64,000 bases of DNA from Paenibacillus faecis (GCF_008084145.1 NZ_VSDO01000003.1:1-64000); one strand, 5' to 3'; positions 38,177-48,571 are shown, numbered from the stretch's first letter. Made by a program: numbers and translations. The notes: generated by a model from the sequence alone, not told the origin.

Positions 38177-40633
38177 GTGTCGAATCCAGTATACGGGAAA
38201 AAGACCGCGACGTCGAGAAATGGGGAAAAATTGCCTGCGGCGTTGTGGGTGTTGTTGATTGGACTGATTGTATTCTTGGTTTGGGCGCCGTTCCAGGCCG
38301 GATTGTTTAACGGACTTGTACTTAATTTTGAAAAGCCGATGTTTGGGGCGGTGTTGATCGGCAGCTTGCTGATGCTAGTTTGGGTAGTAGCTTTTTTCAA
38401 GCGGATCAAGCTGGACGAGGAGCGGGACTGGACTGCGGTCTGGGTTTTGCTGATTCCGATCACCTATGTTCTGGCGCTGATTTCGGCGGCCAGCCATTAT
38501 TTTGCGATGAATATGGTGCTGATTCAGTGCCTTTATGCGATCCTCTTCATTATCGGTCTCTATCTGTTGCAGGATAGAAAAGCTAATTCCGTGATAGAGA
38601 CTACTATAATCACTGTAGCATACCTTATCGTTATGTTCGGTTTGCTGAACTGGCTGGGGCAAGGGAAAACCGCATCCGCCTTGATCGGCTGGTTCTCGAG
38701 CACGGTGATTAACGGACAATATAACCAACCGATCTGGATCGACGCCAACGGACCTCGTTTGGCCTCGGTGTTCCAGTATCCGAATACGTATGCCGCCTTC
38801 TTGATGGCCTTCTTCTTTGTGGCGGTATTTGCGATTACGCGTTCGAAAAAGTGGTACAGCCAAGCCATTCACGCCTTCATGCTGATACCGATGGTGCTGT
38901 CCATTCTGCTGACGCTGTCGCGCGGTGGTTTGATTTTCCTGCCGGTTGTTTTCGTCATCCTTTTGCTGTTCCTGAAGCCGGCCAAGCAGATTTTGTGGAT
39001 CCTTTACTCCCTGATCGCCGGGGTTGCAACGATTGCTATCGCCAAACCGGTCACGGACCTTGGGCAGCAGTTCCACCTTGGGCAGATTGGAGCCCCTGCC
39101 AAGGGCTGGGGATATATCCTCGGCGTCTCGGCTTTGGTGGCCGTCGTCGCCTGGCTGATCCAACGCTTCGTAGCGCCAAAGCTGGAACAGATCACGGAGC
39201 GCTGGTCGGCGAAAAAGCTCGCTAATCTTTGGCTGCCCCTCGTATCCGTCGTGGCTGTCGTGATTTTGGCCGTTCTGCTGCTTGGAACCAACCTTAAACA
39301 TGTATTGCCGGGGAATATCGGGCAACGCCTCGAAAACATTAACATGCAGCAGCACAGTTTGCTGGAACGTCTCACGTTCTACAAAGACGCCGTAAAGGTA
39401 CTTAAAGACTACCCTGTGGTCGGAGCCGGCGGCGGTGCATGGGCGAATATTTATGAAAAATATCAGAACAACCCGTATCAGAGCCGTCAGGCGCACAGCT
39501 TTATCATGCAGTATCTCGTTGAAGTCGGTATTCTTGGAATTATTGTTCTGGTCGCGTTCCTCGCCTATGTTTTTTACAAGTACATCCGCGGATACGTGCA
39601 CGCCGATGAATCGAAGCGAAATGATTACTTCGTCTACTTTATTGTCGTTCTCTCGATTTTGATTCACAGCTTAATGGACTTCAATATGAGCTACGTCTTT
39701 ATCGGAATGCTTGTCTTCCTCGGGCTTGGCGGTATGGCCGCAACGATGGAAAGCAAACCGGTCAAGCGGTTGGCCGTTAAATCTTCAGGAATCCGCCCGA
39801 TATACAGTGCGGTGATGGTGATCGGCTCATTGATTCTCCTGTTTGTCTCCACCCGGTATATTCAGGCCAGCGGGGCCGTGGAGAAAGGCAAAACGCTGAT
39901 GACGACCAGCTCCAACTTCCAGGAGATTCAGTCCCAGTTCGTGGAGGCTTTGAAGAAGCGCGCTGATCAACCGGATGCGGTCCTGAACTACAACGTTCTT
40001 CTGCGTGCGGGATATGAGCAAACGAAGGATGAGTCCTTCTATGAGCAAGACCTCAAGCTGTTGACGGACGCCATCCAAAAAGATCCGTTCAACAAAAACA
40101 TGTACAACCAGTTAATCGCGCTCTATGAGCTAAAAGGGGAGCCTGAAAAGGCTTATGAGGTTCTTAAGGACAATGCCCATCGTTATGTATATGACCAGAA
40201 CTGGTACGAAAAGCTGATCGTACAATCCTTCGAGCTCGGATACCAAGCCTTGGGCAAAGGGGCCACAGACCAAAAGGATAAATACTTCAGAAGCGGCTTG
40301 GACGCCTATCAACATGTCGTGAATGGCGTGGAGCATCTGAAGACCCTGCCGAAGGGGCAGATGCAGGGCGGTGCCTTCGCTGTGACGCCGACCATGGCCC
40401 TGAACGCCGGGAAAATGCAATATATGATGAATCAACCGGCAGAAGCTGCGGCCATCTTGAAGCAAGGGCTCGGTCCTGACCTGAACGATTCGGCGAACAG
40501 AGAAATCGCCCGCTGGTATCTGGCCGCGCTGCAAAAGTCCGGCGGCAGCGATCAAGCGCTGTACGACCAGCTTATTCAACTGGACCCTAGCGAAAAAGAA
40601 TCGATCGACAACCTGACGATGTTGAATTTCTAA
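38177..40633 (+). CDS. O-antigen ligase/Wzy-like membrane protein with TPR-like tail (WsfB-type)
   Basis: An 818-residue protein starting at GTG after AAAGGAGAT. Residues 1-560 form about a dozen membrane helices with the Wzy_C/WaaL-type loop (LERLTFYKDAVKVLKDYPVVGAGGGAWANIYEKYQ and SRQAHSFIMQYLVEVGILG). The last 240 residues are soluble and look like tetratricopeptide helices (NKNMYNQLIALYELKGEPEKAYEVL). In Paenibacillus alvei an O-antigen-ligase-like protein (WsfB) transfers the finished glycan to S-layer Tyr residues; this gene has the same architecture and sits at the end of the locus. GC-rich and on the opposite strand to the AT-rich run, so it may be the older resident part. Polymerase activity is the alternative. 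Confidence 0.82.
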   Translation: MSNPVYGKKTATSRNGEKLPAALWVLLIGLIVFLVWAPFQAGLFNGLVLNFEKPMFGAVLIGSLLMLVWVVAFFKRIKLDEERDWTAVWVLLIPITYVLALISAASHYFAMNMVLIQCLYAILFIIGLYLLQDRKANSVIETTIITVAYLIVMFGLLNWLGQGKTASALIGWFSSTVINGQYNQPIWIDANGPRLASVFQYPNTYAAFLMAFFFVAVFAITRSKKWYSQAIHAFMLIPMVLSILLTLSRGGLIFLPVVFVILLLFLKPAKQILWILYSLIAGVATIAIAKPVTDLGQQFHLGQIGAPAKGWGYILGVSALVAVVAWLIQRFVAPKLEQITERWSAKKLANLWLPLVSVVAVVILAVLLLGTNLKHVLPGNIGQRLENINMQQHSLLERLTFYKDAVKVLKDYPVVGAGGGAWANIYEKYQNNPYQSRQAHSFIMQYLVEVGILGIIVLVAFLAYVFYKYIRGYVHADESKRNDYFVYFIVVLSILIHSLMDFNMSYVFIGMLVFLGLGGMAATMESKPVKRLAVKSSGIRPIYSAVMVIGSLILLFVSTRYIQASGAVEKGKTLMTTSSNFQEIQSQFVEALKKRADQPDAVLNYNVLLRAGYEQTKDESFYEQDLKLLTDAIQKDPFNKNMYNQLIALYELKGEPEKAYEVLKDNAHRYVYDQNWYEKLIVQSFELGYQALGKGATDQKDKYFRSGLDAYQHVVNGVEHLKTLPKGQMQGGAFAVTPTMALNAGKMQYMMNQPAEAAAILKQGLGPDLNDSANREIARWYLAALQKSGGSDQALYDQLIQLDPSEKESIDNLTMLNF

Positions 40634-40636
40634 GAC

Positions 40637-40675
40637 AAAAAATCGGCTTCTCTGTTAAGAGAGGCCGATTTTTTT
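40637..40675. terminator. Bidirectional terminator between the ligase-like gene and galU
   Basis: AAAAAATCGGCTTCTCT and AGAGAGGCCGATTTTTTT pair around GTTA, with A and T runs on both sides so it works in both directions. The galU stop (40655-40657) lies in the loop, so its last codons form half of the stem. Confidence 0.92.
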
Positions 40676-41542
40676 GTCCGTAAGCAGGTCCGCCATGTAA
40701 GACAGCAGATCCTCCCGCAGTTCCTGATTTTGCAACGCGTAATGAAGCGTCGTTTTAATAAAGCCGAGCTTCTCTCCAACATCATGGCGTACCCCGTCAA
40801 AATGATAGGCGACAATCCGTTCGGTCTCCTTCAGCCGGGAAATCGCATCGGTCAGCTGAATTTCTCCGCCGACGCCTTCATGCTGCCCTTCGAGAATGTC
40901 AAAAATCGCCGGAGTTAAGATGTATCGTCCCATGATCGCCAAATTGGATGGAGCTTCGTCGGCCGACGGTTTCTCTACCAGCTGTTTCGCCTGATAAACC
41001 CGGTCGCCGATTTCTGTCCCGTCCACGATCCCGTATCTGGAGACTTCTTCCGGAGGCACAGGTTGAACCCCCACGACCGAGGCTTTTTGAAAATTGTAAA
41101 CATCAATCATTTGTTTCAAGCAAGGCACATCCGACTCTACGATGTCATCGCCGAGCAGCACCGCAAACGGTTCGTTGCCGATAAACTTGCGGGCGCACCA
41201 GATCGCATGGCCAAGACCTCTTGGCTCCTTCTGGCGGATATAATGGATATCGGCCATCTCCGAAGACTTGCGGACCTCGTTCAGCAGGTCCCACTTCCCT
41301 TTCTCGGACAGATTCTGCTCAAGCTCAAACGAATTGTCGAAGTGATCCTCGATCGCGCGCTTGCCCTTCCCCGTAACGATGATAATATCCTCAATTCCCG
41401 AAGCCACGGCTTCCTCCACGATATATTGAATCGTCGGCTTATCCACGATCGGCAGCATTTCCTTCGGCATCGCCTTGGTCGCGGGCAGGAAGCGGGTTCC
41501 CAGCCCCGCCGCAGGGATGATCGCTTTGCGAATTTTCATCAC
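40655..41542 (-). CDS. galU: UTP-glucose-1-phosphate uridylyltransferase
   Basis: A 295-residue GalU/GtaB protein: [31 protein letters not shown] is the nucleotide-binding and catalytic signature, followed by [25 protein letters not shown] and [11 protein letters not shown]. It makes UDP-glucose for surface polymers and, by epimerisation, UDP-galactose for the initiating transferase. The start is GTG at 41542 or ATG at 41539; AAAGGAAG lies upstream. The gene converges with the ligase-like gene and ends inside a shared terminator. Confidence 0.96.
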   Translation of the reverse strand: MMKIRKAIIPAAGLGTRFLPATKAMPKEMLPIVDKPTIQYIVEEAVASGIEDIIIVTGKGKRAIEDHFDNSFELEQNLSEKGKWDLLNEVRKSSEMADIHYIRQKEPRGLGHAIWCARKFIGNEPFAVLLGDDIVESDVPCLKQMIDVYNFQKASVVGVQPVPPEEVSRYGIVDGTEIGDRVYQAKQLVEKPSADEAPSNLAIMGRYILTPAIFDILEGQHEGVGGEIQLTDAISRLKETERIVAYHFDGVRHDVGEKLGFIKTTLHYALQNQELREDLLSYMADLLTDKKIGLS

Positions 41543-41716
41543 GGCTGTTCTTCCTTTCCAAGTACTCTATTGATAAGATGGTGCCATTATATCATAATTA
41601 CGTCAAAAAAAAGACAGGCAGTTATGCACCATGACGGCCCATTATCTGCCTGCGAATAGAATAACTTTGAAGCTATTCGCTCAATTCATTTCAACTGATC
41701 TCAATTCACAATCAAA

Positions 41717-41914
41717 TTAATGGATCCAGAATTTAAAGCGTGATGCGAGCGACTGAGGGGTGTCCTCGTACCGTTTCCAGGCATCCGGGTCCGGTGTATG
41801 AAGATGGCGCTCGGCGCCATACTCGATCTTCCGGTACTCCTGATCACCGTCGATTTCCAGCCGACTATGAACCTTGGAAACTACCGACTGCATTTCGAGG
41901 AATCCTTCAAACAT
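41717..41914 (-). CDS. Small conserved-looking protein of unknown function (65 residues)
   Basis: ATG at 41914 follows AGGAGG at 9-base spacing, so it is a convincing gene although not recognised. The product begins MFEGFLEMQSVVSKVHSRL and is acidic/basic mixed without membrane segments. The open frame extends upstream to 42004 but without initiation signals. An extended -10 promoter (41990-41998) lies upstream. Function unknown. Confidence 0.65.
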   Translation of the reverse strand: MFEGFLEMQSVVSKVHSRLEIDGDQEYRKIEYGAERHLHTPDPDAWKRYEDTPQSLASRFKFWIH

Positions 41915-41989
41915 CACTTTCACCCTCCTGAAAAATAATGAATTAAAATAGAAATATGTTGGGATCGCGTTTGTTTTGGTTGCGCTTTC

Positions 41990-41998
41990 ATTATACCA
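41990..41998 (-). promoter_or_regulatory. Extended -10 promoter of the 65-residue protein gene
   Basis: On the minus strand TGGTATAAT (extended -10 TGn plus perfect TATAAT), about 75 bases before the start codon. No recognisable -35, as is common for extended -10 promoters. Confidence 0.6.
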
Positions 41999-42191
41999 TA
42001 TCACGGAATTTTTGCGTGGTGATAAAGCTCGTTTATCACGAATTTTCCGCCGGATTTCACAACCTCGTCACAAGCAAAAAAGCCTACAGCGGCGCGGGTT
42101 AACCGGTTGTATTCGCCTCGAAAACAGCTGTCCTCTATCAGCGCACTGTTCTCTCAGCGAACGGTTCATTCTTGCGAACGGCCCCTTCAGC

Positions 42192-42212
42192 TAACGGGAT
42201 TTTCTCCCGTTA
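42192..42212. repeat. Solitary hairpin similar to a module of the dispersed repeat
   Basis: TAACGGGA-TTTTC-TCCCGTTA is a perfect 8-base stem followed by TTATGAT, with the same design as the TAACGGCC-TTTTG-GGCCGTTA module of the dispersed repeat. The rest of the 42005-42326 gap holds short GC-rich direct repeats (GCGAACGG twice) and no supported gene. Confidence 0.5.
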
Positions 42213-42250
42213 TTATGATACATTCACCTTGATTAATAGGGGGTACTAAG

Positions 42251-42303
42251 AAAAAAAGACCCTCCACCGCATAACACACAAATGTGCCGCAATAGAGGGC
42301 CTT
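42251..42303 (-). terminator. Terminator after the U32 family gene
   Basis: On the minus strand GGCCCTC and GAGGGTC pair at the base, GCGGCACA and TGTGTTATGC inside, followed by seven T. Located about 25 bases after the stop at 42327. Confidence 0.8.
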
Positions 42304-42326
42304 TCCAACCACCCAACTCAATTCGC

Positions 42327-44843
42327 TTATTTCACCAACTGTCCCCGGGTTACGCCGAGCTGGTTAGTGGCTTTCAGCGTTTTCCAAACCTGGGTGCCGC
42401 TGATTTCGCCGCGTAGTGCGCGGTTGTACAGGTCAATCACCTGATGAACCTGCTCCGGCGTTTCCTCCAGGAATTCCACCCGGTAGTTCGGTACCCCGAG
42501 CTCCAGGAAGTGGCTCAAATATTCCGCGCCGGACTGTTCGATCGCGTTATAGACCGTGTTGCGGCAGCCTTCGTCGACCCGCACCGGATGGCTCATGCCG
42601 ATCCGGTCCTGCAGCGAAGCGCGGTGCTCTTCGCACGGGCGGCCGCAGTTGGTGTAATCCGTGCCTTCGCTCAGGAAGGTGCAGTACACGCAGTGCTCTG
42701 TATGGAACATCGGCAGATGCTGATGGATGACGATTTCCATTTGGGCCGTCCGGCTGTGCCGCAGCAGATCGACCATCTGCTGGACGTTCAGATCGTAGGA
42801 CGGCGTGACAAGGTCACAGCCCGCCTCGAGGAACAGCTCCACCGTCTTGTGGTTGGCGATGTTCAGCGAAAAATCGCCGATCAGCCGCGGATGCGAAGCG
42901 GACGGGTTTTCCATCCGGTGGCGCAGGTAAAAATACAGCGCGCCGGTATTGCGCACCAGCACCGCGTCCGGCTGGAGGCGCAGGATGTTGTTGTGGTAGC
43001 CGTTCTCGCCCGGCATATGGATGCGCGGCGTCGCCAGCGCGATTTGCTTGCCGGCGGCCCGAACGGCCTCCACCGCTGCCGGGAACTGCTTGATAAACTC
43101 GAAGTCGGCGTAAATCATGCCGACGCCCGCCTCCAGCGCAGCCTCCACCTGCGGGAGGCTGCGGCACAGCGCGGTGAGCTGCGCTTCACCGCGCCCCACC
43201 GGCGCGCCGCCCCGCTTCGCCGGGGCGGACGGCGCCGCAGCCGCCGCCCGCGTGTACACGGGCGGCTTCGGCCGCTCGCCGGCGAGCAGCTCGACCGCGC
43301 GCCGGCGCAACCCGTTCAGCTCTCGCATGGGCAGAATTACGTCGCCTTCCAGCGACGTTTCCAGCCGCTCGAGCTGAAACACCGTGCCGCCGAGACGCCC
43401 GAACTGCTCTTCGAGCAGCGCGGCGTCCATCGGCCGTTTTTGCGCGACCTCGAGCGTCAGCTCCGAGTCGACGCGCACGGTCGTGCCCTTCTGGACATCG
43501 GTCCAGAAGGTCGTGAGCCGCTCGCCCGCGCGGCCGACCGCCCGCACATGTACCGGGAATACCCGGTACGGCTTGTCGGTCTCGAACGTCTGGCGCAGCC
43601 GCTTGTCCAGCGCCGGATCGCTCGTTTTCCAGATCCGGTCGCCCACGTGCACACGGCGCAAATCCACGTCGTTGCGCCCCGGAACAATGTCGACGATCCA
43701 GGACTCGCCGGCTTCGCCTTCCAGCTTCACGCCCTTGCGCCGCAAATCATAGACGCGGCCGCCTTCTTCCTTCTTCGTCGGATCGCCCGCGTCGAACACG
43801 ATGCCGTCGCCCCGCTTCAGCGGGGCTTCCAACTTGCAGACGACTCCGTCTCGAAGCACCTGCTCCACCCGGCCGAGATAAACGCCGCGGCTTTTCGGGA
43901 ACGTCCCTTCCACCAGTTTCTTGTTGTTTGTTCCCTCCAGGAAGCCGTGCGTAAAGCCGCGCGAAAAGCTCTGCTGCAGCTCGCGGATTTCCTCTTTGGA
44001 AGGACGGGTGTCATCCCCGTCAAAATAACGGTCGATCGCCTTCCGATACTTGCTCACCACATTCGCCACATATTCCGGGCTCTTCAACCGCCCTTCGATT
44101 TTAAACGAAGTGACGCCGGCTTCGATCAGCTCCGGCATGATATCGATCGCCGCCAAATCCTTGGGCGACAGCAAATAGGCGATATCCCCCATCGGTTTGG
44201 GCTCTCCGTCCACGATCAGATCATAAGGCAGCCGGCAGGCCTGCGCGCACTCGCCGCGATTGGCCGAGCGGCCGCCCCACATTTCCGATGTCAGGCACTG
44301 GCCCGAATAGGAGACGCACAGAGCACCGTGCACAAATACTTCCATCGGCAGCTTCGCCTGCTCCCCGATCTTTTGGATCTGTTTCAAGTTATTTTCCCGT
44401 CCGAGCACCACACGTTCCATGTTCCAAGGCTTCGTAAACTCCACCGCTTCAGGCGACGTAATCGTCATTTGCGTCGAACCGTGAATCGGAAAGTCCGGCG
44501 ACAGTTCCCGGATCAGTTTCACTAGGCCGAGATCTTGTACGATCACCGCGTCGACGCCGGCTTCAATGCAGCGCTCGATCAAGTCCTGCGCATCGGCCAG
44601 TTCATTTTCAAACACGAGAATATTGAACGTCAAAAATCCTTTAACCCCATAGCTATGCAAAAAAGCCATAATTTCAGGCAGCTCGTCCATTCGGAAATTG
44701 TTGGCGCGCGCCCGGGCATTAAACTTTTCCACGCCAAAAAACACCGCGTCCGCCCCGTTCGCCACCGCCGCTCGCATACAATCCCAATCCCCCGCCGGAG
44801 CGAGCAGTTCCACATCTTGTCTAGTCAACGCCTTCTGGCTCAT
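42327..44843 (-). CDS. Peptidase U32 family protein with DUF3656-like domain (RlhA-like)
   Basis: An 838-residue protein. Residues 1-290 hold the U32 core: VELLAPAGDWDCMRAAVANGADAVFFG, HGSTQMTITS, VFVHGALCVSYSGQCL and the Cys-rich GECAQACRLPY, the [4Fe-4S] site of the YhbU/RlhA/TrhP group. The middle (about 380-500) matches the beta-barrel seen in long members, and a second Cys cluster occurs near the end (HTEHCVYCTFLSEGTDYTNCGRPC). Long U32 proteins of this kind hydroxylate 23S rRNA C2501 in E. coli (RlhA); tRNA-modifying relatives exist too. It starts after GGGAGG at good spacing. The segment about residues 530-560 is a low-complexity Ala/Pro/Arg linker. The exact RNA target is uncertain. 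Confidence 0.88.
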   Translation of the reverse strand: MSQKALTRQDVELLAPAGDWDCMRAAVANGADAVFFGVEKFNARARANNFRMDELPEIMAFLHSYGVKGFLTFNILVFENELADAQDLIERCIEAGVDAVIVQDLGLVKLIRELSPDFPIHGSTQMTITSPEAVEFTKPWNMERVVLGRENNLKQIQKIGEQAKLPMEVFVHGALCVSYSGQCLTSEMWGGRSANRGECAQACRLPYDLIVDGEPKPMGDIAYLLSPKDLAAIDIMPELIEAGVTSFKIEGRLKSPEYVANVVSKYRKAIDRYFDGDDTRPSKEEIRELQQSFSRGFTHGFLEGTNNKKLVEGTFPKSRGVYLGRVEQVLRDGVVCKLEAPLKRGDGIVFDAGDPTKKEEGGRVYDLRRKGVKLEGEAGESWIVDIVPGRNDVDLRRVHVGDRIWKTSDPALDKRLRQTFETDKPYRVFPVHVRAVGRAGERLTTFWTDVQKGTTVRVDSELTLEVAQKRPMDAALLEEQFGRLGGTVFQLERLETSLEGDVILPMRELNGLRRRAVELLAGERPKPPVYTRAAAAAPSAPAKRGGAPVGRGEAQLTALCRSLPQVEAALEAGVGMIYADFEFIKQFPAAVEAVRAAGKQIALATPRIHMPGENGYHNNILRLQPDAVLVRNTGALYFYLRHRMENPSASHPRLIGDFSLNIANHKTVELFLEAGCDLVTPSYDLNVQQMVDLLRHSRTAQMEIVIHQHLPMFHTEHCVYCTFLSEGTDYTNCGRPCEEHRASLQDRIGMSHPVRVDEGCRNTVYNAIEQSGAEYLSHFLELGVPNYRVEFLEETPEQVHQVIDLYNRALRGEISGTQVWKTLKATNQLGVTRGQLVK

Positions 44844-45035
44844 GTTTTCCTCCCGGATGACAGAGAATCCGCGTAACCCCGGATCGTCTTCATCTTTATA
44901 ATTAATAACAGGTACATGACATACCCAAGATCATAAACGCCATAACTAAATCATTTTAACAGACATCGGCCTTTCTCTCTAGCCACCCGACAGCGGAAAC
45001 CGTTGGTCCACTTCCCAAATTGCGCAACCGCACAT

Positions 45036-45076
45036 AAAAAGACACCTCATCCCGCCCTCGGAATAAAGTGCCTTCC
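45036..45076 (-). terminator. Terminator after the 69-residue membrane protein gene
   Basis: On the minus strand AAGGCACTTTATTCCG and CGGGATGAGGTGTCTT form an imperfect hairpin followed by TTTT, about 35 bases after the stop at 45106. Confidence 0.7.
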
Positions 45077-45105
45077 CTCTGTCCCCCGCTTGTCTGTAAA
45101 ACCGA

Positions 45106-45315
45106 TTAACTAAACCACGATTTAATCATGATGGCGTCGGATGCCAAAAAGATCAGCAAGCTGAAAATCCCGAATCCGATCGCAAACAAATTCTTCTTCG
45201 GGCGCTCTCTCAGCAAACGAACTACCCCGATAAAAATCACGATTGTAAACAGAATCATAAAAATATCAAAGCCGTTAAAGGTGGTCGTTACTTCCCCCGC
45301 TGCAGCGAGTAACAT
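45106..45315 (-). CDS. Small two-helix membrane protein (DUF2759-like)
   Basis: A 69-residue protein with two hydrophobic helices (FDIFMILFTIVIFIGVVRLL and NLFAIGFGIFSLLIFLASDA) separated by a basic loop. Start ATG is preceded by AAGGAGG at 8-base spacing, so it is a real gene. The layout resembles the short DUF2759 proteins of Bacillales; the assignment is tentative and no function is known. The 397-base gap beyond it (45316-45712) holds an AT-rich stretch, the uvrA terminator and a short tandem repeat. Confidence 0.65.
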   Translation of the reverse strand: MLLAAAGEVTTTFNGFDIFMILFTIVIFIGVVRLLRERPKKNLFAIGFGIFSLLIFLASDAIMIKSWFS

Positions 45316-45578
45316 GGCTAGCCCTCCTTGAGAATGTTCACGGAATTTCCATCTTCTTATATGTTATCTTCTCATGAATGCGGATGCAAGAGAAAAGACA
45401 AAAAAAATCTACATTTACTTCGCTCTACGTACAGATATCTCCTTGACTTTCCTCTTATACTATTATAGCCATTTTCAAAAAATTCATAACGTCCACCCCA
45501 CAAGGACAAACCCTAAATATGTCTTTCTAAATGTGGACAAACCGAGTTACTTCCTCTTCGACAAAATTTAAACATGCG

Positions 45579-45626
45579 TAAAATAATAAGACCGTTCCGC
45601 CGGGTTTAACCCGACTGGGAACGGTC
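45579..45626 (-). terminator. Terminator after uvrA
   Basis: On the minus strand GACCGTTCC and GGAACGGTC form a perfect stem enclosing CGGGTTTAACCCG, itself a palindrome, and are followed by TTATTATTTT. Confidence 0.9.
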
Positions 45627-45650
45627 CTCGTTTCTTCGTTTTCATTTGCC

Positions 45651-45711
45651 CGGTTTGGTTCCGATTCGGTTCCGGTTTGGCTCCGATCCGATTCCGGCCT
45701 GATTCGGCTCG
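45651..45711. repeat. Degenerate short tandem repeat next to the uvrA 3' end
   Basis: About five imperfect copies of a GGTTCCGATTC-like unit of 10-12 bases (GGTTCCGATT, GGTTCCGGTTT, GGCTCCGATCC, GATTCCGGCCT, GATTCGGCTC) lie between the uvrA stop and its terminator. No function seen. Confidence 0.6.
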
Positions 45712-45712
45712 C

Positions 45713-48571
45713 TTAAGAGTGAACCTTGAGTTCTTCCGTCCGTTTTCTGTCGCGCTCCAGGACCGGAGCCAAGTACCGCCCGGTGTAAGATTGCTCAACT
45801 TTGACGATATCCTCCGGGGTTCCCGTGGCAACAATCGTGCCGCCGCCGCTGCCGCCTTCCGGACCGAGGTCGATCAGATAATCGGCGGTTTTGATGACAT
45901 CGAGGTTGTGCTCGATGACCAGCACCGTTTCCCCGGAATCCACCAGACGGTGCAGTACGGTAAGCAGGCGGTCGATATCGTCGACGTGAAGACCGGTAGT
46001 CGGCTCGTCCAAAATGTAAATCGTCTTGCCCGTACTCCGCCGGTAAAGTTCCGAAGCCAGTTTCACGCGCTGCGCTTCGCCCCCGGACAAGGTCGTGGCG
46101 GGCTGCCCCAGATTCACGTAGCCGAGGCCGACATCCATCAGCGTTTGCAATTTGCGGTGGATCTTCGGAATGTTCTCGAAAAATTTCGTGGCATCCTCGA
46201 TCGTCATATCCAGCACATCGGCAATGCTCTTGTTCTTGTATTTGACCTCCAGCGTCTCCCGGTTATACCGTTTGCCTTTACATACCTCACAAGGTACGTA
46301 AACATCCGGAAGGAAGTGCATCTCGATCTTGATAATTCCGTCCCCCCGGCAGGCTTCACAACGGCCGCCCTTAATGTTGAAGCTGAACCGCCCTTTCTTG
46401 TATCCGCGAACCTTCGCTTCGTTCGTCTGCGAGTACAGATCGCGGATATCGTCGAAAACGCCGGTATATGTCGCCGGATTGGAGCGCGGCGTACGGCCGA
46501 TGGGCGACTGGTCGATATCGATGACCTTGTCGATATGCTCCAGGCCTTTGATTTCACGATACTGGCCCGGTCGAACCCGGGCTTTGTTCAGATCGCGCGC
46601 CAAGGTTTTGTACAAAATCTCATTCACCAGCGTCGATTTCCCGGATCCCGATACCCCGGTTACCGCCGTGAATACGCCGATCGGAAATTTGACGTTGATG
46701 TTCTTCAAATTGTTTTCCTTCGCGCCCTTCACTTCCAGCCAGCGTCCGTCCGGCTTGCGACGCTCCGCGGGAACCTGAATGAACTTCTTGCCGCTCAAAT
46801 ACTGACCGGTCAATGAGTTCGGATCGGCCATAACTTCCTGCGGCGTCCCCTGCGCGATCACCTGGCCGCCGTGCTTGCCCGCGCCGGGACCGATGTCGAT
46901 GATATAATCGGCCGCCATCATCGTGTCTTCGTCATGCTCCACGACGATCAGCGTGTTGCCTAAATCCCGCATATGGGCCAGCGTGGAAATCAAACGATCG
47001 TTATCCCGCTGATGCAGCCCGATGCTGGGCTCGTCCAAAATATACAAAACGCCCATCAGGCTGGAACCGATCTGCGTCGCCAGGCGGATCCGCTGCGCTT
47101 CTCCGCCGGAGAGCGTGCCCGCCGCTCGGCTCAGCGTCAGGTAATCCAACCCCACATTGACAAGGAAGCCCAATCGGCTGTTGATTTCCTTTAGGATCAT
47201 GTGGGCGATCGCTTTTTCTTTTTCGCTAAGCTCCAGCCCTTGGAAGAACTCCATCGCCTCACCGATGGACAGCGAGGTAACGTAGGCCATATTCTGGTCA
47301 TTTACCGTGACGGCAAGCACTTCCTTCTTGAGGCGATGGCCTTTACATGTTCCGCAAGGCTTCGTTCCCATGAACTCCTCGATGAATTCGCGGATGCCTT
47401 CCGATGCGGTATCCCGGTAACGGCGCTCCAGGTTATGCACGATCCCTTCGAAGGTTACGTAAGCATCCTTGCTCATCCCGAAATCGTTCTGATAGCGGAA
47501 CCGTACCTTGGTGTCCCCGGTGCCGTACAACAATTTATCCATTTGTTCCTTGCTGAGCTCGGAGACGGGCACATCCTGCGGAATGCCGAAGTGCTCGCAG
47601 ACCGACCGCAAAAATTGCGGATAATAGTTCGACGTGCTGCCCGCCCACGCTTCAAAGGCGCCTTCTTCGATCGATTTCGATTTGTCGGGTACGAGCAGGT
47701 CGGGGTCGATAATCATTTTGACGCCGAGGCCGTCGCATTCCGGACAAGCGCCGAAGGGACTGTTGAAGGAGAACATCCGCGGGGATAATTCCTCCATGCT
47801 GAATCCGCAGATTGGGCAGGCGTAGTTGGAACTGAAGCGCAGCTCCTCCTGTCCGATAATATCGACCAGCAGCTGTCCGCCGGACATTTTCAGCGCCGTT
47901 TCGATCGAATCGGCCAACCGGCTGCGGACATCCTCCTTAATGACGATCCGGTCCACGATGACTTCGATGGAGTGCTTCTTATTCTTCTCCAGCTCGATGT
48001 CTTCCGAGAGGTCGCGCTGTTCCCCGTCCACCCGGACGCGGACAAAGCCCTGCTTGGCAATCTCGCTGAACAGGCTCTTATGCTCGCCCTTCTTGCCGGA
48101 GACGACCGGCGCAAGGATTTGCAGCCGGGTTTTCTCGGGATACTGCATAATCCGGTCCACCATCTGTTCCACCGACTGGGACGTGATCTCAATCCCGTGC
48201 TCGGGGCAGTGCGGGTGGCCTATCCGCGCAAACAGAAGGCGAAGATAGTCGTAAATCTCGGTGACCGTGCCGACGGTGGAGCGAGGGTTGCGGCTCGTCG
48301 TCTTCTGGTCGATCGATATCGCCGGGGACAAGCCTTCGATGGAATCGACATCCGGCTTCTCCATCTGACCGAGAAACTGGCGGGCATACGCGGACAGGGA
48401 TTCCACATATCTGCGCTGTCCTTCCGCGTAAATCGTATCGAACGCCAGCGACGATTTGCCGGAACCGCTCAATCCCGTCAAAACGACGAAACGGTCGCGC
48501 GGGATGGTGATGTTGATATTTTTTAAATTGTGCGCTCTCGCGCCTTTGATGACGATATTCTCACTAGCCAA
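45713..48571 (-). CDS. uvrA: Excinuclease ABC subunit A
   Basis: A 952-residue protein with two ABC ATPase modules: [26 protein letters not shown] near the start and [15 protein letters not shown] in the second half; two signature sequences (LSGGEAQR) and zinc fingers (CPICG region, and [19 protein letters not shown]). UvrA with UvrB recognises bulky DNA lesions for nucleotide excision repair. It follows uvrB by 18 bases on the same strand. No canonical LexA/DinR box was seen upstream of uvrB by eye. Confidence 0.98.
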   Translation of the reverse strand: MASENIVIKGARAHNLKNINITIPRDRFVVLTGLSGSGKSSLAFDTIYAEGQRRYVESLSAYARQFLGQMEKPDVDSIEGLSPAISIDQKTTSRNPRSTVGTVTEIYDYLRLLFARIGHPHCPEHGIEITSQSVEQMVDRIMQYPEKTRLQILAPVVSGKKGEHKSLFSEIAKQGFVRVRVDGEQRDLSEDIELEKNKKHSIEVIVDRIVIKEDVRSRLADSIETALKMSGGQLLVDIIGQEELRFSSNYACPICGFSMEELSPRMFSFNSPFGACPECDGLGVKMIIDPDLLVPDKSKSIEEGAFEAWAGSTSNYYPQFLRSVCEHFGIPQDVPVSELSKEQMDKLLYGTGDTKVRFRYQNDFGMSKDAYVTFEGIVHNLERRYRDTASEGIREFIEEFMGTKPCGTCKGHRLKKEVLAVTVNDQNMAYVTSLSIGEAMEFFQGLELSEKEKAIAHMILKEINSRLGFLVNVGLDYLTLSRAAGTLSGGEAQRIRLATQIGSSLMGVLYILDEPSIGLHQRDNDRLISTLAHMRDLGNTLIVVEHDEDTMMAADYIIDIGPGAGKHGGQVIAQGTPQEVMADPNSLTGQYLSGKKFIQVPAERRKPDGRWLEVKGAKENNLKNINVKFPIGVFTAVTGVSGSGKSTLVNEILYKTLARDLNKARVRPGQYREIKGLEHIDKVIDIDQSPIGRTPRSNPATYTGVFDDIRDLYSQTNEAKVRGYKKGRFSFNIKGGRCEACRGDGIIKIEMHFLPDVYVPCEVCKGKRYNRETLEVKYKNKSIADVLDMTIEDATKFFENIPKIHRKLQTLMDVGLGYVNLGQPATTLSGGEAQRVKLASELYRRSTGKTIYILDEPTTGLHVDDIDRLLTVLHRLVDSGETVLVIEHNLDVIKTADYLIDLGPEGGSGGGTIVATGTPEDIVKVEQSYTGRYLAPVLERDRKRTEELKVHS

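Noticed and set aside
42444..44525. 693-codon plus-strand open frame opposite the U32 gene
   Set aside because: Arg/His/Leu-rich composition and no initiation signal; it is the antisense shadow of a GC-rich gene, as are the long frames opposite ligA (5195-7165) and uvrB (48530-50203).
45374..45571. 65-codon plus-strand ORF in the AT-rich gap before the uvrA terminator
   Set aside because: No ribosome binding site, no recognisable domain, random-looking composition.
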